NCBI GenBank assembly: GCA_002369315.1
Contig: DFDW01000029.1
Location: 28,329-53,742, forward strand
DNA length: 25,414 bases
DNA from: Ruminococcaceae bacterium UBA3818
GTDB lineage: Bacteria; Bacillota; Clostridia; Oscillospirales; Ruminococcaceae
Reading direction: 5' to 3'
Shown: positions 7,891 through 14,062 of the stretch, piece after piece
Layout: each line of letters starts with the position of its first letter
Position numbering within the stretch: position 1 is the first letter of the stretch
Position numbers and translations under genes: made by a program
The notes under the pieces: generated by a model
Told to the model about the DNA's origin: nothing
Databases searched by the model: none
What the model saw: only the letters and a program-made list of their open reading frames with translations

Positions 7891-8082
7891 ATGAGGGTAA
7901 CAGAATCGTTTAAATTGCATGGTTTTACTCTTATCGCTACCGACGAAAAACGTCCGAAAGACTGGAAAACCGCAACGATAGACGGAAAGCCTCTGGAAGT
8001 TTTGAAAGCCTTTGATATTGGAGACCGAATAGCTGTAAAGGGAGAGCACGATTTCGAGGGGAAAGAGATCTTTTTTTCTTGA
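7891..8082 (+). CDS. Small hypothetical phage cassette protein, 63 residues
   Basis: Intact frame beginning MRVTESFKLHGFTLIATD and ending GEHDFEGKEIFFS. The start ATG has GGGAGG 8 bases upstream, a good ribosome site. No domain recognised; the pattern of short alternating hydrophobic segments suggests a small beta-rich protein. It follows the frameshifted remnant by 5 bases and is followed 11 bases later by the second copy of the repeated terminator, so it closes the second cassette, in the position that the zinc-ribbon protein holds in the first. Confidence 0.55.
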   Translation: MRVTESFKLHGFTLIATDEKRPKDWKTATIDGKPLEVLKAFDIGDRIAVKGEHDFEGKEIFFS

Positions 8083-8093
8083 CCAGAACGACT

Positions 8094-8122
8094 AAAGCGC
8101 CACCCACGGGACGGCGCCTTTT
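8094..8122 (+). terminator. Hairpin terminator, copy 2 of a repeated element
   Basis: Shares 18 identical bases with copy 1 and has the arms GCGCC and GGCGC followed by CTTTT. It ends the second cassette. Confidence 0.65.
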
Positions 8123-8144
8123 CCGTCCCAAAAACTGAATCATC

Positions 8145-8184
8145 AAGCATCATGTTCGTGAGGTCACGAAGATGGTGCTTTTTT
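8145..8184 (+). terminator. Second intrinsic terminator behind the cassette
   Basis: AGCATCATGTTCGTGA and TCACGAAGATGGTGCT form a 16-base stem with one mismatch and one G-T pair, followed by six T. Confidence 0.7.
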
Positions 8185-8277
8185 ATTGCAAAAATTGACC
8201 GGCCCGACGTCGCAAAACTACGGGCGCGCAGGGGAAGCGACCCCCGAGAACAAAGCGAAGCGCGGGAAAGGATTTGC

Positions 8278-8511
8278 ATGGACAGAAAATTTTTGGAAAC
8301 CCTTGGGCTGGAAAAGGAAACCATCGACAAGGTGCTGGACGAGGCGTCGAAAGACATCGGCAAGCAGAAAGCGGCGATTGACGCCAAAACCGAAGAACTG
8401 AAAACCGCCAATGCAACGATCAATCAGCTGCAGGAAGCGGCAAAACAGTTTAAAGGCGTGGATGTGGCCGCATTGCAGCAGCAGATTACCGACCTGCAAG
8501 CGCGGCGGTAA
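8278..8511 (+). pseudogene. Phage gp20-type minor structural/scaffold protein, N-terminal fragment
   Basis: The frame begins MDRKFLETLGLEKETIDKV and continues with a Lys/Glu/Gln-rich coiled-coil stretch (DIGKQKAAIDAKTEELKTAN), the N-terminus of the Phage_GP20 family. Those proteins are about 150-200 residues long; this one stops after 77. The start chosen is the ATG at 8278 with AAAGGA 5 bases upstream; a longer open frame from 8152 overlaps a terminator and is not used. Past the stop, another frame reads VKKGDAFILDGYLYIGAHRN (about 8508-8567), probably the end of a different phage gene joined by deletion. Confidence 0.7.
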
Positions 8512-8624
8512 AGAAAGGCGACGCCTTTATCCTGGACGGCTATTTATACATTGGGGCGCACAGGAATAAAATTGGGATAATGGCGCAAACTACCATAAAA
8601 TCAAATCCGAAAGGGAGTCTTGCC

Positions 8625-8783
8625 GTGGTAACCAATTTTTCCGAAAATATGAAGTCTAACGCCTATTTTCAATCTCTCCCCGCATGGGTGCAGGAAACGA
8701 TTCAGCAGACGGCCATCACCCTTCATTCAGAGGAAGAACTGCGTCAATGCGCCGAAAAGCTAATGCAAAACGGCAAAAATTAG
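8625..8783 (+). CDS. Small conserved hypothetical protein, 52 residues
   Basis: The frame is open from 8580, but AAAGGGAG ends 7 bases before a GTG at 8625, and the protein from there reads MVTNFSENMKSNAYFQSLP, then SEEELRQCAEKLMQN. From memory, short proteins with the pattern NFSxNMxxNxYFQSLP are widespread in Firmicutes, which supports the GTG start. Predicted soluble and helical; function unknown. It ends in a terminator at 8797-8831. It is probably host DNA at the right edge of the phage remnant, but could also have come with it. Confidence 0.65.
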   Translation: MVTNFSENMKSNAYFQSLPAWVQETIQQTAITLHSEEELRQCAEKLMQNGKN

Positions 8784-8796
8784 CGCCGCCGAACCA

Positions 8797-8831
8797 GTGG
8801 GCCGCCTGCCTTTCACAGACGGCCCGCTTTT
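8797..8831 (+). terminator. Intrinsic terminator after the small conserved gene
   Basis: GGGCCG-C-CTG pairs with CAG-A-CGGCCC (one internal mismatch) around a 7-base loop, followed by GC and TTTT. Confidence 0.75.
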
Positions 8832-8912
8832 GTTTCGGAACATTCCGCCGCCGTGACCTGTACCCGGCGCAGAGTGTCCAGCTCCTTTGCCTGCGGAATC
8901 TTTTGCAGACGA

Positions 8913-8942
8913 TTGATAAAAGATTCGGGAATGTGCTATGAT
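8913..8942 (+). promoter_or_regulatory. Promoter of tcdA
   Basis: TTGATA (8913-8918) and TATGAT (8937-8942), 18 bases apart, each match the sigma-A consensus at five of six positions. They lie 30 bases before the tcdA start. Confidence 0.65.
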
Positions 8943-8971
8943 AAACGTTAGTCAACAAGGAGGCGGTTTGC

Positions 8972-9721
8972 ATGAAAGAGGAATTTTGCCGTACAGCCCT
9001 TTTGCTGGGAGAGGATGGTGTAGAGCGCCTTACCCAGGCAAAAGTAGCGGTTTTCGGAGTGGGAGGGGTCGGCTCTTACTGTGTAGAAGCGCTTGCCCGC
9101 GCAGGAGTCGGCACGCTGATCCTTTTCGACAGCGACCGGGTCTCCATATCCAATATCAATCGCCAGTTGATAGCGCTGCACAGTACCGTTGGCATGCTCA
9201 AAACAGAAGCTGCCGCCCGCCGCATTGCCGATATCAATCCGGATTGCCGCGTGATTCAGTATCCGGTGTTCTTTCTGCCGGAGAACGCCTCGGAATACGA
9301 TCTTTCCGGCTGCTCCTACATCGTAGACGCTGTGGACACGGTCGCAGCCAAGCTGAGCATTATCCAGCTGGCCAAAGAGCAGGATATTCCGGTCATTAGC
9401 TGTATGGGAGCAGGAAATAAGCTGGAGCCTGCCCGTTTGGAGGTGGAGGATATTTCCCGCACCTCGGTCTGCCCTCTGGCGAGGGTCATGCGCCGGGAAC
9501 TGAAAAAGCGCGGGATTGAACACTGCAAAGTCGTTTACTCTCAGGAACCGGCACGATCGCCCACCGCGTCCGATGAACCTCTCCCCGACGGTTCATCCCG
9601 GCGCTCGATTCCCGGCAGTGTATCTTTCGTTCCTTCTGCCGCTGGATTGATCCTGGCCGGAGAGGTGATCAGAGATATTGCCTTGGGTGACCAAATCCAG
9701 TTTGCGCATGATAAAAAGTAA
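8972..9721 (+). CDS. tcdA: tRNA threonylcarbamoyladenosine dehydratase TcdA (CsdL)
   Basis: E1/ThiF-like enzyme that uses ATP to cyclise t6A at position 37 of ANN-decoding tRNAs to ct6A. The 249-residue protein shows the family landmarks: the first-line motif RTALLLGEDGVERL, the nucleotide-binding GVGGVGSYCVEALARAG (29-45), FDSDRVSISNINRQL (52-66), and the late motif PGSVSFVPSAAGLILAGEVI. The loop before that motif is rich in Pro and Ser, which is common in the family. ATG start with AAGGAGG 8 bases upstream. Single-gene unit with its own promoter (8913-8942) and a strong terminator shared with the convergent AbrB-type gene. Housekeeping role; close relatives in ThiF/MoeB are less likely because there is no C-terminal rhodanese or CxxC zinc pair pattern. 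Confidence 0.93.
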   Translation: MKEEFCRTALLLGEDGVERLTQAKVAVFGVGGVGSYCVEALARAGVGTLILFDSDRVSISNINRQLIALHSTVGMLKTEAAARRIADINPDCRVIQYPVFFLPENASEYDLSGCSYIVDAVDTVAAKLSIIQLAKEQDIPVISCMGAGNKLEPARLEVEDISRTSVCPLARVMRRELKKRGIEHCKVVYSQEPARSPTASDEPLPDGSSRRSIPGSVSFVPSAAGLILAGEVIRDIALGDQIQFAHDKK

Positions 9722-9754
9722 AAAGCAGCTCATTTTGCTGTCTTTTCATGTCAT

Positions 9755-9786
9755 AAAAAAGGCCGCTTGTAAAAGCGGCCTTTTTT
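9755..9786. terminator. Bidirectional terminator between tcdA and the AbrB-type gene
   Basis: AAAAAAGGCCGCTT and AAGCGGCCTTTTTT pair perfectly over 14 bases around a 4-base loop, with A and T tracts serving both strands of two convergent genes. Confidence 0.9.
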
Positions 9787-9822
9787 CAAAATAACAAATC
9801 CGTTTTGGAGCAAGCGCCTGTT

Positions 9823-10860
9823 TTATGGCAAAAAATGAACCAACAGATTGATAATCTGCGGAAAGACCGAAATGACAACCAGCATCCGCACCACCTGCAA
9901 AACGATCAAATCCGGGCTTTGGACCCCCAAATCCGCCGAGATCAGCGCCATATCGCTGGCCCCCGCAGGCGTCGCCGCCAGCATGGACTCCCGCCGGCTC
10001 ATGCCGCAAACCTTGGCCATGATTCCTCCAACGATCAGACAAGTGACCATATATCCCAGCAAAAGCAAAATCACCGCGGGAATCAGGTCTTTCAGTTCCG
10101 CCACATCCTGATAGGTGACCGAGCTGCCGATATAGCATCCGGAAAGCACCTGTGCCGCCCGCTTCATCCACATGGGCAGATAGGCTTTATCGAACAGAAG
10201 TTTCAGCACAATCACGCCGATCAGCGCAAACAGCAGCGCTCCGACCGGCACACCGGACAACTTTCCTATAACGCCGCAGACACCCGCGACCACTGCAGTA
10301 AGCGCAAATTCCGCCGGATTTTTTTTGCCGCCGGAAGTCACTCTTCCCCGGCCTTCCCGCTGGGGAATCTTTTCCTGTTTGGTCACGGCCAAAATCAGGC
10401 TGGGGAATAACCCAATACCGGTCAGAAGCCTTGCGAACTGCATGACGGCCACTTTTCCGCCGTTTCCACCCATATCCGCCGCGATAATGGGCGTATCGCT
10501 CATACCGCCCGGCACCGCGCACATGAAAGCGGTCACCCAATCCAGATCCGTCACTCCATGGATTAAAAAGCCCATGGCGATATTTAAAATCAGCATTCCC
10601 GTTAAAAGGATCGCCGCCGGTTTTATGATATAGGGCAATCGTTTTAAATCACTTTTCTCCACCGTGCAGGCGATAAATGCCCCGGCGGTGATCTGCGCCG
10701 CTACGCGCGCGTAGGAAGGCATGTAGGCAAAATCCGTGCAAACACTTAAAACCGATACGGCCAGAAGCGCCCCCACCATCATGCCGCCTGGCACTTTCAG
10801 CTTAAAAAAGAGGAATCCGAACAGGGTACCGATTACCAGGGTAATTCCCAAATTGACCAA
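9823..10860 (-). CDS. AbrB-family membrane protein (duplicated AbrB_dup fold)
   Basis: Polytopic membrane protein with two homologous halves, each carrying the family signature: VPGGMSDTPIIAADMGGNGG in the first and TPAGASDMALISADLGVQSP in the second. Each signature is followed by a V-x-Q-x-x-R-x-L helix (AVMQFARLL and IVLQVVRML). Members are sometimes called ammonia monooxygenase-like or putative transporters; the substrate is not known. The start is uncertain. The frame is open to a GTG at 10947, but that codon abuts a terminator hairpin and has no ribosome site, whereas a promoter lies inside the upstream part of the frame (10892-10920). I prefer the TTG at 10860, with AGGTGG 5 bases upstream, giving 345 residues starting just before the first membrane span. 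Confidence 0.85.
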   Translation of the reverse strand: MVNLGITLVIGTLFGFLFFKLKVPGGMMVGALLAVSVLSVCTDFAYMPSYARVAAQITAGAFIACTVEKSDLKRLPYIIKPAAILLTGMLILNIAMGFLIHGVTDLDWVTAFMCAVPGGMSDTPIIAADMGGNGGKVAVMQFARLLTGIGLFPSLILAVTKQEKIPQREGRGRVTSGGKKNPAEFALTAVVAGVCGVIGKLSGVPVGALLFALIGVIVLKLLFDKAYLPMWMKRAAQVLSGCYIGSSVTYQDVAELKDLIPAVILLLLGYMVTCLIVGGIMAKVCGMSRRESMLAATPAGASDMALISADLGVQSPDLIVLQVVRMLVVISVFPQIINLLVHFLP

Positions 10861-10891
10861 TTTGCCCACCTGCTTTTTCAAAACTTGTTTT

Positions 10892-10920
10892 AGTATACCA
10901 CTCCGCCTTATTTTTTGCAA
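10892..10920 (-). promoter_or_regulatory. Promoter of the AbrB-type gene
   Basis: On the minus strand TTGCAA (10915-10920) and TATACT (10892-10897) are 17 bases apart. It lies 32 bases before the preferred TTG start. Confidence 0.6.
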
Positions 10921-10947
10921 AATCTTCTTTTTTCGTCCGATCCACAC

Positions 10948-10981
10948 AAAAAACGGGGAGGCTGAACGCTCTCCCCGTTTT
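10948..10981 (-). terminator. Terminator after the DUF1622 gene
   Basis: AAAACGGGGAG and CTCCCCGTTTT pair perfectly, with a T run on the minus strand. It separates the DUF1622 gene from the AbrB-type gene. Confidence 0.85.
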
Positions 10982-11035
10982 GCATTTTTCTGCCGCTGCC
11001 GGAACCTTTACACCTTCCTGTTGTCTGGCAAAATT

Positions 11036-11365
11036 TTACGCGTCGTGCTCTTTGCTGCTTTTCATTTCAAAGTGAATCAACAAGGCCAACAACGCCCGCA
11101 GGACAATGACCGATCCCAAAACAAGCAACTCATTCAAATCCCGAACCAGCACGGTCTTCAGAATCTCCGCCGCCACTTTAAACTCCAGCCCGGTCGCCAT
11201 GCCGTTTGCCAGATCCAATTTGATGTTGTGACCCTTATACCCAAACAGCCCCCGCAAGTAATAATAGAACCCCTGGAGTGCCGAGACAGACACCACAAAA
11301 ATACCAATTAACTCAATGATTGCAATAATACTGGGCAGAATCAGATCGATGAATTCATCCAGCAT
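11036..11365 (-). CDS. DUF1622 family membrane protein
   Basis: A 109-residue protein with three hydrophobic segments: IIAIIELIGIFVVSVSALQG near the N-terminus, then after a loop with YYYLRGLFGYKGHNIKLDLA, the stretch LLVLGSVIVLRALLALLIHF. This is the pattern of DUF1622, a family of small inner-membrane proteins of unknown function. GLEFKVAAEILKTV between the segments is a characteristic conserved part. The frame opens at 11380, but GAGGGG lies 7 bases before the ATG at 11365, so I start there (MLDEFIDLI). Own promoter and terminator. Confidence 0.85.
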   Translation of the reverse strand: MLDEFIDLILPSIIAIIELIGIFVVSVSALQGFYYYLRGLFGYKGHNIKLDLANGMATGLEFKVAAEILKTVLVRDLNELLVLGSVIVLRALLALLIHFEMKSSKEHDA

Positions 11366-11430
11366 ACAAACACCCCTCATCTTGTTTTATCCGCTTGTCC
11401 TATTTTAGGAAGGCCAAACAGTATAAATGA

Positions 11431-11459
11431 ATTATACTATTTTTTTCTTTCATTCGCAA
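11431..11459 (-). promoter_or_regulatory. Promoter of the DUF1622 gene
   Basis: On the minus strand TTGCGA (11454-11459), 17 bases, TATAAT (11431-11436). Confidence 0.65.
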
Positions 11460-11470
11460 CATAAATTTGT

Positions 11471-11509
11471 ACAAAATGCCCCACATCCGTAAATTGCGGA
11501 TATGGGGCA
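11471..11509 (-). terminator. Terminator after pepV
   Basis: On the minus strand GCCCCATATCCG pairs with CGGATGTGGGGC (one G-T pair) around a 7-base loop, followed by ATTTTGT. It starts 13 bases after the stop of the dipeptidase gene. Confidence 0.75.
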
Positions 11510-11521
11510 TTCCAAAGTCTT

Positions 11522-12967
11522 TTACAGATCTGCTACAATGTCGTCAATTTCGATCAGGGTGCGGACATAAACCTTAATGCTGCGCATCAGGTTGGGGATA
11601 TCGCCATACTCGTCGGCCTGATGTGCGCCGCCCTTTTCAAAGCCGAACAAGCGTACACGATCCGGAACCGTTACGCCGAAAGAAACCGCATTCGGCAAGC
11701 TTCTGGCATAGGTGCCGCCGGCCAGCACAATCGGAGGAATGTCGGGCATTCCCAGTACCTCACGCGGCACTTCGATGAGTTTTTCCACGACCGGATGGTC
11801 CAGCGGGAAATGAAATGCCGGATTGTTGCTCAGATCCAAAATTTCCAGGCCCAGCTTTTGAGCATTCTGCGGCAGCGTATCCATCAGGAATTTCTGGTCG
11901 GCAGTGACCGGATAACGGATATCGGGCTTCAAGATCAGCTTATCCTGCTCTTTGCGCACCCAGGTAAAAACGCAGGTCAGCTTGCCGGACATCTCATCCT
12001 CACAGCAAATGCCAAGATCTTCCCCGTAATAATGGCTGGTCAGTTTTTCGAACAGCTCCATCACCTCGCGGGTCTTTCCATGCAAGACCTCCGCTTTCAA
12101 AAGCGCCCGCGCCAGCACATTATTCGCGTTTACCGCTCCTGCGGGGCGGGATGCGTGCTGAGAGTTGCCGGTCGCTAGGAAACGGACGCCTTTCTCATCC
12201 TCTTCCACCGTGATCCGCTCCATATCACCCAGCTTTTCCCGCACCTCGTCCACCGTGCAGCCGGAGACCACCGCATACGCTCTGTCCGGAACCGAGTTGG
12301 TCGCCTCGCCGCCGTGGATATCCACCAACTCATCTCCTAAGCCCGGAACCGCGAATTTTGCCCGGATAAATCCGATTTCCGCATGTCCAACCGGGAATTT
12401 GGAATCGGGTACCAAAGACCATTTCGGCGCCTTTTCCCGTTTTAAAAATTCCGGCATGTCGGCGCTGCCTTTTTCCTCGTTCAGGCCGAATACCAGCATA
12501 ATGTTGTTTTTCAAATGAATATCATGCTCTTTTAAAAACCGCATGGCATACAGTCCAACCATCGCCGGCGCTTTATCATCAGCGGTACCGCGCCCAAACA
12601 GGTATTTGCCGTCTTCCGACAAATACGGGTCAAACGGGTCGTGCGTCCAGCCGTTCCCCTCCGGCACGATATCCATGTGGGCAATAATGCCGATGGAGTC
12701 TCCGTTGGGATTGTCGCCGTAAATGGCGCTCCCGCAGTAATTATCGTAGTTTTTGGTGGAAAAGCCGTAAGATTCTGCCAAACGGAAAGACGCCATCAGC
12801 ATTTCATAGCAGCCTTCACCAAAAGGCTTGTCACCCACCGCCTCTTCCGATACGCTGCGGATCCGGCAAAGATCGGATACGTCTTTAATGTATTCCTCGC
12901 GATGCGCTTCAACCCATTGGTCCAGCTCCGCGTTTAATTTTTCTTTTTGTTCTTTTGTTAACGTCAT
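11522..12967 (-). CDS. pepV: Sapep/PepV-type M20 metallodipeptidase
   Basis: Cytoplasmic metal-dependent dipeptidase (M20 family) that releases amino acids from dipeptides. The 481 residues show the M20 landmarks in order: AHMDIVPEG with metal ligand His97 and the Asp99 partner, GRGTADDKAP with bridging Asp130, EEKGSADMPEF with the general base Glu164 and ligand Glu165, PDSKFPV with Asp188, and a C-terminal GGAHQADEY with the last His ligand. Between them lies the lid/dimerisation domain with HASRPAGAVNANN. The WTHDPF and PDxxFP patterns point to the Sapep/PepV group rather than PepT or ArgE. ATG start with AAGGAGG 8 bases upstream; monocistronic with its own terminator. A 7-base inverted repeat lies upstream of its -10 element. 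Confidence 0.92.
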   Translation of the reverse strand: MTLTKEQKEKLNAELDQWVEAHREEYIKDVSDLCRIRSVSEEAVGDKPFGEGCYEMLMASFRLAESYGFSTKNYDNYCGSAIYGDNPNGDSIGIIAHMDIVPEGNGWTHDPFDPYLSEDGKYLFGRGTADDKAPAMVGLYAMRFLKEHDIHLKNNIMLVFGLNEEKGSADMPEFLKREKAPKWSLVPDSKFPVGHAEIGFIRAKFAVPGLGDELVDIHGGEATNSVPDRAYAVVSGCTVDEVREKLGDMERITVEEDEKGVRFLATGNSQHASRPAGAVNANNVLARALLKAEVLHGKTREVMELFEKLTSHYYGEDLGICCEDEMSGKLTCVFTWVRKEQDKLILKPDIRYPVTADQKFLMDTLPQNAQKLGLEILDLSNNPAFHFPLDHPVVEKLIEVPREVLGMPDIPPIVLAGGTYARSLPNAVSFGVTVPDRVRLFGFEKGGAHQADEYGDIPNLMRSIKVYVRTLIEIDDIVADL

Positions 12968-12997
12968 TGCTTTAGCCTCCTTGATTGGTTTGCTTTC

Positions 12998-13030
12998 AGT
13001 ATAACAAAATCAGCCTGTTTCGTACAGGCT
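12998..13030 (-). promoter_or_regulatory. Putative pepV promoter region with inverted repeat
   Basis: A TATACT on the minus strand (12998-13003) is 31 bases before the start codon; no good -35 is visible. The inverted repeat AGCCTGT-TTCGT-ACAGGCT (13012-13030) lies where the spacer and -35 would be and could be an operator. Confidence 0.4.
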
Positions 13031-13077
13031 TTTCGGGAAAAAGAATATTTTTTCATCCAAACGAAGAAAAAATTATT

Positions 13078-13137
13078 TTTGCAAAGTATACTTGACACAG
13101 TTTGCAAAGTATACTATACTTATTTTGCAAAGTTAAC
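13078..13137 (+). repeat. Three operator-like direct repeats, 23-base period
   Basis: TTTGCAAAGTATACTT (13078-13093), TTTGCAAAGTATACTA (13101-13116) and TTTGCAAAGTTAAC (13124-13137) start exactly 23 bases apart. They surround the promoter of the XRE regulator, so they are likely its own binding sites. A degenerate TTGCAAAA follows at 13139. Confidence 0.75.
13092..13120 (+). promoter_or_regulatory. Promoter of the XRE regulator operon
   Basis: A perfect TTGACA (13092-13097) and TATACT (13115-13120) with a 17-base spacer. The -35 element overlaps the end of repeat 1, and repeat 2 fills the spacer. Confidence 0.85.
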
Positions 13138-13161
13138 ATTGCAAAATAAGGAGGCGTTTTT

Positions 13162-13380
13162 GTGAAATCGAAGATTGCGCAGCTTCGAAAACAGCGTCGG
13201 ATCTCGCAGGAAGAGCTGGCGAACGCCGTGGGAGTCACCCGGCAGACGATCACTTCGCTGGAAGTGGAAAAATATACCGCTTCTCTGATTTTAGCCTATA
13301 AAATCGCAAAATATTTTGGAATGACCATTGAAGAAGTATTCGATTTTTCAGAAGTGGAGGATATCGATGGAAAAGTTTAA
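13162..13380 (+). CDS. Small XRE-family HTH transcriptional regulator
   Basis: A 72-residue protein that is essentially one Cro/CI-type helix-turn-helix domain: IAQLRKQRRISQEELANAVG, VTRQTITSLEVEKYTASL with the recognition helix, and IAKYFGMTIEEVFDF. Proteins of this kind (YozG-like) often repress their own operon. The GTG start has AAGGAGG 7 bases upstream. The promoter overlaps three repeats with 23-base spacing, which fits autoregulation. It overlaps the following membrane protein gene by 14 bases, so the two are co-translated. Target genes beyond the operon are unknown. Confidence 0.9.
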   Translation: MKSKIAQLRKQRRISQEELANAVGVTRQTITSLEVEKYTASLILAYKIAKYFGMTIEEVFDFSEVEDIDGKV

Positions 13381-13795
13381 AAAGAAATTGAAAAAAAGGA
13401 TTGTTTTCGGGTCTGTTTACTGCGGCCTGATCCCCCTGCTTGCAATCGCTCTGCATTTTTGCGTGGGGGAAACCCTCTCATCCGGTTTTACACTGGGTTT
13501 TGCTTGCGGAATTGCGGCTGTATCGCTGGTTTTTGTCATACAATCTGCCCGGGCGCTTTGCAGCGATGAAAAGCTGCGAAAAATGTATATCGCAGAAACG
13601 GATGAGCGAAACCAATATATCAAAAATCGCTGTGCCGCTTCCAGCGTGTGTATCATCCTGGCGGCGGTATCGCTGGCTACCCTAGCCGCGTCTTACTTCG
13701 ACCGCACAATCTTTTTTACCCTGCTGGCCGTGACCTACTGCACCGTTTTCATCATCGGCTGCTGCAAACTTTATTACCATCGAAAACTGTCCTGA
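13367..13795 (+). CDS. Integral membrane protein partnered with the XRE regulator
   Basis: A 142-residue protein with four hydrophobic segments in two pairs and a basic N-terminus (MEKFKKKLKKR). Between the pairs lies a charged loop with LRKMYIAETDERNQYIKNR; the ETDERN motif is a hallmark of small membrane proteins often found directly behind YozG-type regulators. I cannot name a function; a role as sensor or membrane stress partner would be a guess. The frame opens at 13328, but the ATG at 13367 has GGAGG 6 bases upstream and gives a sensible N-terminus. Ends in a strong terminator. Confidence 0.75.
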   Translation: MEKFKKKLKKRIVFGSVYCGLIPLLAIALHFCVGETLSSGFTLGFACGIAAVSLVFVIQSARALCSDEKLRKMYIAETDERNQYIKNRCAASSVCIILAAVSLATLAASYFDRTIFFTLLAVTYCTVFIIGCCKLYYHRKLS

Positions 13796-13854
13796 TCGTC
13801 AAAAGCACAAGCACAAACCGCACCGGCTTTTGGGGCGGCGCCTGTAAAACAGGG

Positions 13855-13892
13855 AATCCTCCGTACGGCTGCGGCCGTGCGGAGGATTTTTT
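13855..13892 (+). terminator. Terminator of the XRE operon
   Basis: AATCCTCCGTACGGC pairs with GCCGTGCGGAGGATT (one G-T pair) around a short loop, followed by a T run. Confidence 0.88.
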
Positions 13893-14062
13893 GCCTCTTA
13901 TTTGACCTTGCCCCGCAAAGTCCGTGTGCCCAAAACCGTAAGCTTTTCCGGATGGGGCCTATAAAGATGACGGAACCTTTCGCTTCGCGCGATACCGCCT
14001 GAAATTTTTTGAAAAAATTGCCGGTTTTATCTTGAAAAAAGTAACTCATACCGAAAAATCGG

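Larger units (their letters stand above)
6281..8579 (+). mobile_element. Decayed prophage head-module remnant (MuF to gp20 segment)
   Basis: The segment contains, in the normal order of tailed-phage head modules, the tail end of a MuF/gp7 head protein, small cassette genes, and the beginning of a gp20-type scaffold protein. Portal and terminase on the left and capsid genes on the right are missing, and stops and frameshifts interrupt what is left. No integrase or attachment repeats were seen. Outer edges are estimates: the left edge is within about 40 bases of the sipL-like start, the right edge lies before the host-like small gene at 8625. Confidence 0.72.

Noticed and set aside
7373..8122. 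The repeated 18-base element as a CRISPR-like or integron-like array.
   Set aside because: Only two copies 720 bases apart, each a terminator hairpin; no regular spacers, no cas or integrase gene.
8152..8277. N-terminal extension of the gp20 fragment from the ATG at 8152.
   Set aside because: It starts inside a terminator hairpin and lacks a ribosome site; the ATG at 8278 has a good one and gives the family N-terminus.
8813..8935. A 40-codon open stretch on the minus strand reading IPESFINRLQKIPQAKELD and ending AECSETKAGRL, which looks like the end of a protein.
   Set aside because: It has no start codon, is preceded by an in-frame stop, and overlaps the tcdA promoter and a terminator. It may be a gene relic, but the evidence is too thin for a feature.
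13893..14062. Possible small gene between the XRE operon and the MATE gene.
   Set aside because: No frame with a ribosome site; the open minus-strand frame there is read through the end of the MATE gene in another frame.
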